Shown piece by piece: positions 1 to 5,570 of a stretch of DNA of 17,099 nt (position 1 is the first letter of the stretch; the number at the start of each line of letters is the position of its first letter). The notes under the pieces were generated by a model. That model searched no databases, was not told the origin of the DNA, and worked only from the letters and a program-made list of their open reading frames with translations. The position numbers and the translations under genes are program-made. This stretch comes from CBFDBF01 sp050287725. Lineage in GTDB: Bacteria > Pseudomonadota > Gammaproteobacteria > Chromatiales > Chromatiaceae. The stretch covers positions 1-17,099 of the forward strand of contig JBNKCL010000061.1 in assembly GCA_050287725.1 (NCBI GenBank). The letters are read 5' to 3'.

Positions 1-1572
1 GACCGCTTCCATCGCCATGGCGCCGAAGAGGAAGGGGACCAGGCCGCCGATGAACAGTCCGATCAGTACCATGTGGTTGGAGAGGTCGAAATTGACGGCG
101 TGTCCCAGATGGTTTTCGAGGCTGTGGGTGTAGTCGGAAAACAGCACCAGTGCAGCCAAACCGGCGGAGCCGATGGCGTAGCCTTTGGTAACCGCCTTGG
201 TGGTGTTACCCACGGCGTCCAGCGGGTCGGTGATGCCGCGGATCTTGTCGTCAAGTTCGGCCATTTCGGCGATGCCGCCGGCGTTGTCGGTAATGGGGCC
301 GTAGGCGTCCAAGGCGACGATGATGCCGGTCATGGAGAGCATGGAGGTGGCGGCGATGGCGATACCATAGAGGCCGGCCAGCTCGTAGGCGCCCCAGATA
401 GAGGCGCAGACCGCCAGCACCGGGGCGGCGGTGGACTTCATGGAGACGCCCAGCCCGGCGATGACGTTGGTGCCGTCACCGGTGGTGGAGGCCTCGGCGA
501 TATGCCGCACCGGCTTGAATTCGGTGGCGGTGTAGTACTCGGTGATCACTACCATGGCGGCGGTCAGCACCAGGCCGATCAGGGAGGCGTAGTAGAGGTT
601 CATGGAGGAAACGACGTTGCCGTCCAGAGTGAAGCTCTCGCCCATGATCATGGCGGTGACCGGATAGAAGACCACGGCGGCGATGACGCCGGCCACGATC
701 AGCCCGCGGTAGAGGGCGTTCATGATCTTGCCGCCCTCGCGCGCCTTGACGAAGAAGGTGCCGATCACGGAGGCGATGATGGAGACGCCGCCCAGCACCA
801 ACGGATAGATGATGGCGCCATCGCTTTGTACCACCAGGCTGCCCAGCAGCATGGTGGCGACCACGGTCACGGCGTAGGTCTCGAACAGGTCGGCCGCCAT
901 GCCGGCGCAGTCGCCCACGTTGTCGCCCACGTTGTCCGCGATCACCGCCGGGTTGCGGGGGTCATCCTCGGGGATGCCCGCTTCCACCTTACCCACGATG
1001 TCGGCGCCCACGTCGGCGCCCTTGGTGAAGATGCCGCCGCCCAGTCGCGCGAAGATGGAGATCAGCGAGCCGCCGAAGCCGAGGCCCACCAGGGCGTGCA
1101 GGATATGGCTCTGCTCAAGACCCAGCACGGTGAGGATGGTGAAGTAGCCTGCCACGCCCAGCAGACCCAGCCCCACCACCAGCAGGCCGGTGATGGCGCC
1201 GCCGCGGAAGGCGATCTGCAGCGCCGCGTTCAGACCGTCGTGAGCCGCCTGTGCGGTGCGCACGTTGGCGCGGACCGAGATGTTCATGCCGATGAAACCG
1301 GCGGCCCCGGACAGGAGGGCGCCGATGGCGAAGCCGATGGCGGTGGCAGCGCCGAGGGCGATGAACAGGACGACGAACAGCAGAACGCCCACCATGGCGA
1401 TGGTGGTGTACTGCCGGTTCAGGTAGGCCTTGGCGCCTTCCTGGATCGCGCCTGAGATCTCCTTCATGCGGTCACTGCCTTCCGGCTGTTGCAGGATCCA
1501 TTTCCTGGAAACGATGCCGTAGGCCAATGCTGCGGCGCCGCAGACCAGGGCAAAAATCAGTCCGATGGTCAT
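1..1572 (-). CDS. hppA: Membrane-bound proton-translocating pyrophosphatase (H+-PPase), 3' end outside the window
   Basis: This integral membrane pump hydrolyses pyrophosphate and drives protons across the cytoplasmic membrane. The window shows 524 residues from the ATG; the family usually runs to about 660–700, so the C-terminus lies beyond base 1. The PPi/Mg site is intact: DVGADIVGKVE, then the Asp-rich stretch PEDDPRNP followed by DNVGDNVGDCAG, and later DAYGPITDNAGG. Many hydrophobic spans alternate with these cytosolic motifs. The motif GNTTKA places a lysine at residue 459; in this family Lys here (instead of Ala) marks the K+-independent, H+-pumping class. The ATG has a good Shine-Dalgarno site (GAGGAG, 8 nt upstream). 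The gene lies downstream of a PPi-type phosphofructokinase on the same strand, separated by about 250 bp containing a terminator-like hairpin. Identification is very secure; the K+-independence is inferred from the motif. Confidence 0.97.
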   Translation of the reverse strand, partial: MTIGLIFALVCGAAALAYGIVSRKWILQQPEGSDRMKEISGAIQEGAKAYLNRQYTTIAMVGVLLFVVLFIALGAATAIGFAIGALLSGAAGFIGMNISVRANVRTAQAAHDGLNAALQIAFRGGAITGLLVVGLGLLGVAGYFTILTVLGLEQSHILHALVGLGFGGSLISIFARLGGGIFTKGADVGADIVGKVEAGIPEDDPRNPAVIADNVGDNVGDCAGMAADLFETYAVTVVATMLLGSLVVQSDGAIIYPLVLGGVSIIASVIGTFFVKAREGGKIMNALYRGLIVAGVIAAVVFYPVTAMIMGESFTLDGNVVSSMNLYYASLIGLVLTAAMVVITEYYTATEFKPVRHIAEASTTGDGTNVIAGLGVSMKSTAAPVLAVCASIWGAYELAGLYGIAIAATSMLSMTGIIVALDAYGPITDNAGGIAEMAELDDKIRGITDPLDAVGNTTKAVTKGYAIGSAGLAALVLFSDYTHSLENHLGHAVNFDLSNHMVLIGLFIGGLVPFLFGAMAMEAV

Positions 1573-1580
1573 TTGGGGGT

Positions 1581-1587
1581 TCTCCTC
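1581..1587 (-). promoter_or_regulatory. Shine-Dalgarno site of hppA
   Basis: On the minus strand GAGGAGA sits 8 nt before the ATG at 1572. It supports that ATG as the start, followed by a hydrophobic first helix (MTIGLIFALVCG). Confidence 0.75.
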
Positions 1588-1629
1588 TTTATTGCTAAGC
1601 GAAGTCTCGGAATCAATGCAAAATCGTGG

Positions 1630-1669
1630 GGCCGGATGCCGGCCGCCTCTGTACCGTGGGGTTTTCCCC
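1630..1669 (-). other. Hairpin-rich segment in the hppA 5' leader
   Basis: Two small inverted repeats lie in the untranslated stretch before hppA: GGCCGG-ATG-CCGGCC (1630–1644) and GGGG-TTTT-CCCC (1658–1669). A third, CCCC-GAAAAT-GGGG, lies at 1702–1715. They could fold in the hppA leader RNA. I recognise no riboswitch family here, and in GC-rich DNA short GC palindromes also arise by chance. Two TACAAT sequences on the minus strand (at 1757–1762 and 1739–1744) resemble -10 boxes but lack convincing -35 partners. Confidence 0.3.
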
Positions 1670-1781
1670 GTGCTCCATTCACTCGCGGGTTCGCGATATT
1701 TCCCCGAAAATGGGGCAGAGCCGACCCCAATTGCCCCGATTGTACCGGGGGCATTCATTGTAACCTGCCGATGATAAGCAA

Positions 1782-1801
1782 AGGGGGCAGAAATGCCCCC
1801 T
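1782..1801 (-). terminator. Hairpin downstream of pfp, probable intrinsic terminator
   Basis: A perfect 8-bp inverted repeat, AGGGGGCA / TGCCCCCT, with a 4-nt loop begins 19 nt after the pfp stop codon. On the minus strand it is followed by TTTGCTT, a short and imperfect U-tract. On the plus strand it is followed by TGAATTTTTC, so the structure could work in either direction. Its position suggests that it ends or attenuates transcription between pfp and hppA. The stem is plain in the sequence; the terminator role is inferred. Confidence 0.65.
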
Positions 1802-1820
1802 GAATTTTTCTATACGGAGA

Positions 1821-3086
1821 TTACTTTATTTCAAAACCACCCGCCAGCTTCTTCGGAACCGGCGCGTTCTGCAACGTTGCGTACTGCGGCAGGCCGTTCA
1901 CATAGGGCGGATAATCCTCCCCCTGGATCAGCGGCAGCAGATACTCCCGGCAGGCGTCGGTGATGCCGAAGCCGTCCTCGGAGATGAATTCCGGCGGCAT
2001 CATTTTCTCTACGTTGGCCACCTCCGCCAGCGGGGCCTTGCCGATCTCCCAGGCATAAGGTTCGTTGGAGGTGCGCAGGATGGCGGGCATCACGGCGTTT
2101 TCCCCGGCCAGGGCGAACTCCACCGCCGCCTTGCCCACCGCATAGGCCTGTTCCACATCCACCCGGGAGGCGAGATGCCGGGCCGCCCGCTGCAGATAGT
2201 CCGCCACCGCCCAGTGGTATTTGTAACCCAGCGCCTCTTTGACCATATTGGCCACCACCGGGGCGGCGCCGCCCAACTGGGCGTGCCCGAAGGCGTCGCG
2301 GGTTCCCTGTTCCGCCAGGAACCGGCCGTCGGGCCATTTGGCTCCTTCCGAGACCACCACGATCACATAACCGTATTTCTCAACGCTCTCCCGGCAGCGG
2401 GCCAGGAAGCGCTCCTGGTCGAACACGATCTCGGGGAACAGGATCAGGATCGGCAACTCGGTGGTTTCGTCCGCCGCCAGCCCGCCGGCCGCGGCGATCC
2501 AGCCGGCATGCCGGCCCATCACCTCCAGCACGAACACCTTGGTGGAGGTCTTGGCCATGGAGCGGACGTCGAAGCTGGCTTCGCGAGTGGAGACTGCGAT
2601 GTATTTGGCCACCGAACCGAAACCGGGGCAGTTGTCGGTGATGGGCAGGTCGTTGTCCACCGTCTTGGGGATGTGGATCGCCTGGATCGGGTACCCCATC
2701 TTCTCCGAGAGCTGGGAGATTTTGTGGCAGGTGTCGGCCGAGTCGCCGCCGCCGTTATAAAAGAAGTATCCGATATCGTGCGCCTTGAACACCTCGATCA
2801 GCCGTTCGTACTCCCGCAGGTTGGTGTCCAATCCCTTGAGCTTGTAGCGGCAGGAGCCGAAGGCGCCGGAAGGGGTATGGCGCAAGGCGGCAATCGCGGC
2901 GTCGCTCTCCTGACCGGTGTCGATGAGCTCCTCCAGCAGGGCGCCGATGATGCCGTTGCGGCCGGCATATACGTTGCCGATCCGGTCACTGTGTCGGCGC
3001 GCGGTTTCGATAACGCCGCAGGCGGAGGCGTTGATGACGGAGGTCACCCCGCCGGATTGGGCGTAGAAGGCGTTCTTTTTGCTCAC
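1821..3086 (-). CDS. pfp: Pyrophosphate-dependent 6-phosphofructokinase
   Basis: This cytosolic enzyme reversibly interconverts fructose 6-phosphate plus PPi and fructose 1,6-bisphosphate plus Pi. It has 421 residues and the PFK-A fold. SGGVTSVINA (11–20) is the N-terminal phosphate-binding turn. NGGGDS (111–116) has Asp115 where ATP-using enzymes have Gly. PKTVDND (140–146) has Lys141 where ATP enzymes have Gly, and Asp144 is the catalytic base. MGRHAGW (190–196) is the sugar-phosphate-binding motif. Asp115 and Lys141 are the established markers of PPi rather than ATP use. The start is a GTG with AGGGAG 7 nt upstream; no better in-frame start is visible. A small unknown gene precedes it by 60 bp and hppA follows it. 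In autotrophs and methanotrophs such enzymes can also act on sedoheptulose phosphates, but that cannot be read from this sequence. Confidence 0.95.
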   Translation of the reverse strand: MSKKNAFYAQSGGVTSVINASACGVIETARRHSDRIGNVYAGRNGIIGALLEELIDTGQESDAAIAALRHTPSGAFGSCRYKLKGLDTNLREYERLIEVFKAHDIGYFFYNGGGDSADTCHKISQLSEKMGYPIQAIHIPKTVDNDLPITDNCPGFGSVAKYIAVSTREASFDVRSMAKTSTKVFVLEVMGRHAGWIAAAGGLAADETTELPILILFPEIVFDQERFLARCRESVEKYGYVIVVVSEGAKWPDGRFLAEQGTRDAFGHAQLGGAAPVVANMVKEALGYKYHWAVADYLQRAARHLASRVDVEQAYAVGKAAVEFALAGENAVMPAILRTSNEPYAWEIGKAPLAEVANVEKMMPPEFISEDGFGITDACREYLLPLIQGEDYPPYVNGLPQYATLQNAPVPKKLAGGFEIK

Positions 3087-3093
3087 GTGAATG

Positions 3094-3099
3094 CTCCCT
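3094..3099 (-). promoter_or_regulatory. Shine-Dalgarno site deciding the GTG start of pfp
   Basis: AGGGAG on the minus strand lies 7 nt before the GTG at 3086. The AT-rich stretch just upstream (TAATATTAT on the minus strand, about 3103–3112) stands out in this GC-rich region and could hold a -10 element for pfp. I found no good -35 partner. Confidence 0.6.
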
Positions 3100-3146
3100 G
3101 ACGATAATATTACGGTTAAGGCTATTCCATTTCTTTGGCGCGAATA

Positions 3147-3491
3147 TTACAGATCACCCCGTTCCTTCGCCTCGTAATCCGCCTGCACCTGAAGCAGCGA
3201 GACGACGCACTCCGCCAGGTTGTCATACTCCGGGATATTGGTGCCGTACTGCTGATAGAGCCGGTAGTAGAACTGGCAGCGGTAGAGGCTGTCGCCGGTC
3301 TTGAGTACGATGAAATGGCACTCTCCGTCCTCCCAATAAAACAGCGGGCACTCGGTGAGGGTTCGGTCGGAGGGGCGCAGCCGGATCTCGCTGTCGGCGA
3401 TCTGCAGCTCGACATCCCGACCATAGCGTTCTCGTAACGTGGTCTGGACGATCCATTTTTCGCGCTCGGTAATATCGGGAATCTGGGACAT
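3147..3491 (-). CDS. Small hypothetical protein upstream of pfp
   Basis: I do not recognise this 114-residue protein. It appears soluble: no signal peptide and no membrane span. It is rich in Tyr, Glu, Asp and Leu, with aromatic patches such as PLFYWEDGECHF and RCQFYYRLYQQYG, and a Leu-rich C-terminal helix (NLAECVVSLLQVQ). It is read as a gene because the frame lies in a gap between real genes, has balanced protein-like composition rather than the Arg/Pro/Gly-rich look of shadow frames, and ends 60 bp before pfp on the same strand. An in-frame stop lies 12–14 nt upstream of the ATG, so the start is fixed unless a non-standard codon is used. The Shine-Dalgarno sequence is weak. Its position suggests a role tied to the PPi-phosphofructokinase, but nothing in the sequence proves it. 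Confidence 0.75.
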   Translation of the reverse strand: MSQIPDITEREKWIVQTTLRERYGRDVELQIADSEIRLRPSDRTLTECPLFYWEDGECHFIVLKTGDSLYRCQFYYRLYQQYGTNIPEYDNLAECVVSLLQVQADYEAKERGDL

Positions 3492-3800
3492 CGGGGCGGT
3501 ACTTTAGCCGAAAATCTGCAGGAGGGTGGAAGAATATCCCAAAATCGGCCCCGTTTCACGGCTGCGTTGACTTTGGGGTGATTATCGGATAACTCTATCG
3601 GCCGACGTTTTTCCCGGTATCCGGGGCTGGGGCGGATGACCGGGGATTGCTGGAGAACAGAAAGGAATCCCGGAGAGAACCCCTGTCTGCGAAGGAGGCC
3701 AGGAGCGGCGATAAGTGTTTGTTTTTGCGCCAACTCCTAAATTTTACCGCGGCAGGGAGGGTTTGCATCGGGGCTTCCTCAAGGTCAGGGGGCGGATGGT

Positions 3801-3818
3801 GATTCCGGGGATTCCGGG
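3801..3818. repeat. 9-bp tandem direct repeat (GATTCCGGG x2)
   Basis: Two adjacent perfect copies of GATTCCGGG lie about 50 nt before the start of the adenylate-kinase-like gene. They could be a binding site for a regulator or a chance duplication; no third copy was seen nearby. Confidence 0.5.
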
Positions 3819-3859
3819 GCCGGACGTGGACCGATACCGATAGCAATTGCGAAAAACAC

Positions 3860-3864
3860 AGGAG
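3860..3864 (+). promoter_or_regulatory. Shine-Dalgarno site of the adenylate-kinase-like gene
   Basis: AGGAG lies 5 nt before the ATG at 3870. The ATG leads directly into the P-loop strand MRIALLGPPGSGK, so the start is well supported. Confidence 0.8.
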
Positions 3865-3869
3865 CCGGC

Positions 3870-5057
3870 ATGAGAATCGCTCTTCTTGGTCCCCCGGGGT
3901 CCGGTAAGGAAACGCAATCCAGGAAGCTGGCCTCCCACTACGGTTTGGCGCTCCTGACGATCGCGGACATGATCCGGGATGCGGCACAGGAGGGAACCGA
4001 GGCGGGTAAGCAGGCCAAACCTTTTTTGGATCTCGGCCAACACGTACCGGACGATGTCCTGTTTACGGTATTGCGGGAGCGCCTGAGCCGGGAAGATGTG
4101 CGCCAGGGATTTTTCCTGGCCGGATTTCCGCGCACCACCCACCAGGCGGATGTGCTTGATGTCCTGCTCGACGAACTGGGTTTGCCGCTGGATCTGGTGT
4201 TGTTACTGGAAGTGGACGCCGACCTCATCATGGAGCGCCTGGAGGGGCTCAGGATCTGCGTCTCCTGCGGTCAGAACTACAACATCTATTCTCATCCCTC
4301 TCTGGTAGACGGGATTTGCGATGAGTGCGGCGGTCGTCTGCGGCACCGTGCAGACAACAATGAAGTGACTCTCACCAACCGGCTGAAGATCTACGAGCAG
4401 CAAACCGCCTCTCTGATTCAGTACTACCGGTTACACGGCAAGCTGCGTCAAATCGAGGCGGTAGGCGGGGTGGATGAGGTGAGCCGGGCGCTTTGTAACG
4501 TAATCGAGGAAGCGCCGCCGACGGTGGTGGAGACGGTTCCGGTAGAAGAGCCGCCGGTATCGGTCGAGCCGATCGCCGTGAACGCGATCGCGGAACCGGA
4601 GCCGATGCCCATGGTGGTGGAGGCGCCGGCTCCGGTGATAGAGGAGAAGGCACCGAAGCGGGGTGCGGCAGAAAAGGCCGGGACGAAAAAGGCGGCGCCC
4701 AAGAAGAGTGTTGCCAAGAAAAGTGCCGTGAAAAAAGGCGTCGTCAAAAAGAAGAAGGTCGTAAAGAAAGCGGCGTCCAAGAAGAGCGCCGCCAAAAAGG
4801 CCGCGCCCAAGAAGAGTGCCGTAAAGAAAACCGTAGCGAAGAAAACGACCGCCAAAAAGGCCGCGCCCAAGAAAACCACGGCGAAGAAGGCCGCTCCCAA
4901 GAAGAGTGCCGTAAAGAAAACCGTAGCGAAAAAAACGACCGTCAAAAAAGCTGCGCCCAAGAAGACCGCCTCGAAAAAGACCGCTCCCAAAAAGAGTACC
5001 GCCAAAAAAAGCGCGGCAAAAAAGAGTACGGCGAAGAAGAAGACGACCAGAAGGTAG
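3870..5057 (+). CDS. Divergent adenylate-kinase-like protein with a histone H1/AlgP-like lysine-rich tail
   Basis: This is a 395-residue protein in three parts. Residues 1–214 have the adenylate kinase fold: P-loop GPPGSGKETQ (7–16), AMP-site segment ADMIR, GFPRT (85–89), and a zinc-type LID with Cys130, Cys133, Cys150 and Cys153. Residues about 215–262 are an acidic Pro/Val/Glu linker. Residues 263–395 are almost entirely KK-x-x-x pentapeptides (AAPKK, TVAKK, SAVKK), like the C-terminal tails of bacterial H1-like proteins and AlgP. Adenylate kinase normally ends near residue 215–220. Against the E. coli enzyme, several conserved positions differ: Gly14 is Glu, Thr31 is Ile, Gly32 is Ala, Asp84 is Ala, Arg123 is Leu (here 127) and Asp159 is Asn (here 163). 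Lys13, Arg36, Arg88, Arg156 (here 160) and Arg167 (here 171) remain. Full adenylate kinase activity is therefore doubtful. The frame is continuous, with no sign of frameshift. The gene is divergent from pfp/hppA. Confidence 0.88.
   Translation: MRIALLGPPGSGKETQSRKLASHYGLALLTIADMIRDAAQEGTEAGKQAKPFLDLGQHVPDDVLFTVLRERLSREDVRQGFFLAGFPRTTHQADVLDVLLDELGLPLDLVLLLEVDADLIMERLEGLRICVSCGQNYNIYSHPSLVDGICDECGGRLRHRADNNEVTLTNRLKIYEQQTASLIQYYRLHGKLRQIEAVGGVDEVSRALCNVIEEAPPTVVETVPVEEPPVSVEPIAVNAIAEPEPMPMVVEAPAPVIEEKAPKRGAAEKAGTKKAAPKKSVAKKSAVKKGVVKKKKVVKKAASKKSAAKKAAPKKSAVKKTVAKKTTAKKAAPKKTTAKKAAPKKSAVKKTVAKKTTVKKAAPKKTASKKTAPKKSTAKKSAAKKSTAKKKTTRR
4656..5057 (+). repeat. 15-nt periodic coding repeat for the KKxxx tail
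   Basis: The last third of the adenylate-kinase-like gene is an in-frame array of roughly 25 degenerate 15-nt units encoding Lys-Lys plus three small residues (Ala, Pro, Thr, Ser, Val). The coding strand is strongly purine-rich (AAG/AAA), unlike the flanking genes. A longer near-identical block occurs twice, at about 4801–4870 and 4891–4960, offset by 90 nt. This points to expansion by recombination or slippage. Confidence 0.85.
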
Positions 5058-5120
5058 GTTCGTCAGGAGGCATGATAGCGGTGCGGGTCCCGTGCATGCC
5101 GTTTTCCCGAATGGATTGGG

Positions 5121-5492
5121 GTGAAATGCTTGAGGAGGTGGATAACCTCAAAGGGGTATCTGGTGCGATACGACAGAAGGGAAAGCCCCGGTTTTGCGCG
5201 GGGACTTTTTAAAGGTTTTGTAATCGGGTTTTGTCTGTTGCCGAGTCTAATCGGGCTGCTGGTTATCTGGCATGTGTTGATAGCGACCAAGAGGTTCGAT
5301 GACGGTAAAGAGTTGACCAACCGGGTGGCGCGCGCCACCTATTTCTGGTTTGCCATCTCGCGTCCCGAAGACGGAGCGCCTCTCTATCCTTGGCTGCGTT
5401 ACGATTTGAAGGAGTTTCTGCAGCAAGATCAGCAAAAGGAACCAAAGGCGGCGCCCGAGCCGCCGCCATCTCCGAAACCGGATCAATCCTGA
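5121..5492 (+). CDS. Small single-span membrane protein, function unknown
   Basis: This 123-residue protein has one clear membrane helix at about residues 32–55 (GFVIGFCLLPSLIGLLVIWH), a basic N-terminus (KCLRRW, VRYDRR) that favours a cytoplasmic N-terminus, and a Pro/Lys/Gln-rich C-terminal tail (EPPPSPKPDQS) that probably lies in the periplasm. I do not recognise a family. The start is uncertain. The GTG at 5121 gives the full frame; a second in-frame GTG at 5163 has AAGGGG a few bases upstream and would give a protein starting RYDRRESP, 14 residues shorter. It lies 63 bp after the adenylate-kinase-like gene and 78 bp before the M50 protease gene on the same strand, so the three may be co-transcribed. 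Confidence 0.72.
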   Translation: MKCLRRWITSKGYLVRYDRRESPGFARGLFKGFVIGFCLLPSLIGLLVIWHVLIATKRFDDGKELTNRVARATYFWFAISRPEDGAPLYPWLRYDLKEFLQQDQQKEPKAAPEPPPSPKPDQS

Positions 5493-5570
5493 GTTGCCGA
5501 TGAATCGGGCGGTGCTGCAGCAGAGCGGTAACCGGTTTTCGGAAAGGCGTTGCCGGAACCGCTGATCGAT

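Larger units (their letters stand above)
3492..3869. other. Divergent intergenic region between the pfp cluster and the adenylate-kinase-like gene
   Basis: This 378-bp stretch should contain promoters for both directions. Open frames within it are Arg/Pro/Ser-rich and look like noise. Candidate elements are weak: TTGACT at 3567–3572 (plus) without a good -10 at the proper distance; ATTATC at 3581–3586, which reads GATAAT on the minus strand (5 of 6 to the -10 consensus); and TAAATT at 3738–3743 (plus). A 9-bp tandem repeat lies at 3801–3818. I see no RNA gene here. Confidence 0.5.

Noticed and set aside
73..1455. Long plus-strand open frame (460 codons) opposite hppA
   Set aside because: Its product is Gly/His/Asp/Gln-rich low-complexity sequence typical of a GC-rich shadow frame, and the minus strand encodes an unmistakable pyrophosphatase.
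1739..1762. Two TACAAT boxes as hppA promoters
   Set aside because: Neither has a reasonable -35 element at 16–18 bp, so I did not list them as promoters.
2175..3101. Plus-strand open frame (308 codons) opposite pfp
   Set aside because: It is a shadow of pfp with Gly/Val/His-rich composition and no recognisable motif.
3492..3869. Arg/Pro/Ser-rich open frames in the divergent intergenic region
   Set aside because: They extend across real genes in the wrong frame, lack ribosome sites and have noise-like composition.
4656..5057. Lys-rich tail as a frameshift or sequencing artefact, or as a CRISPR-like array
   Set aside because: The 15-nt period stays in frame to a proper stop codon and encodes a consistent pentapeptide; there are no spacers or palindromic repeats.
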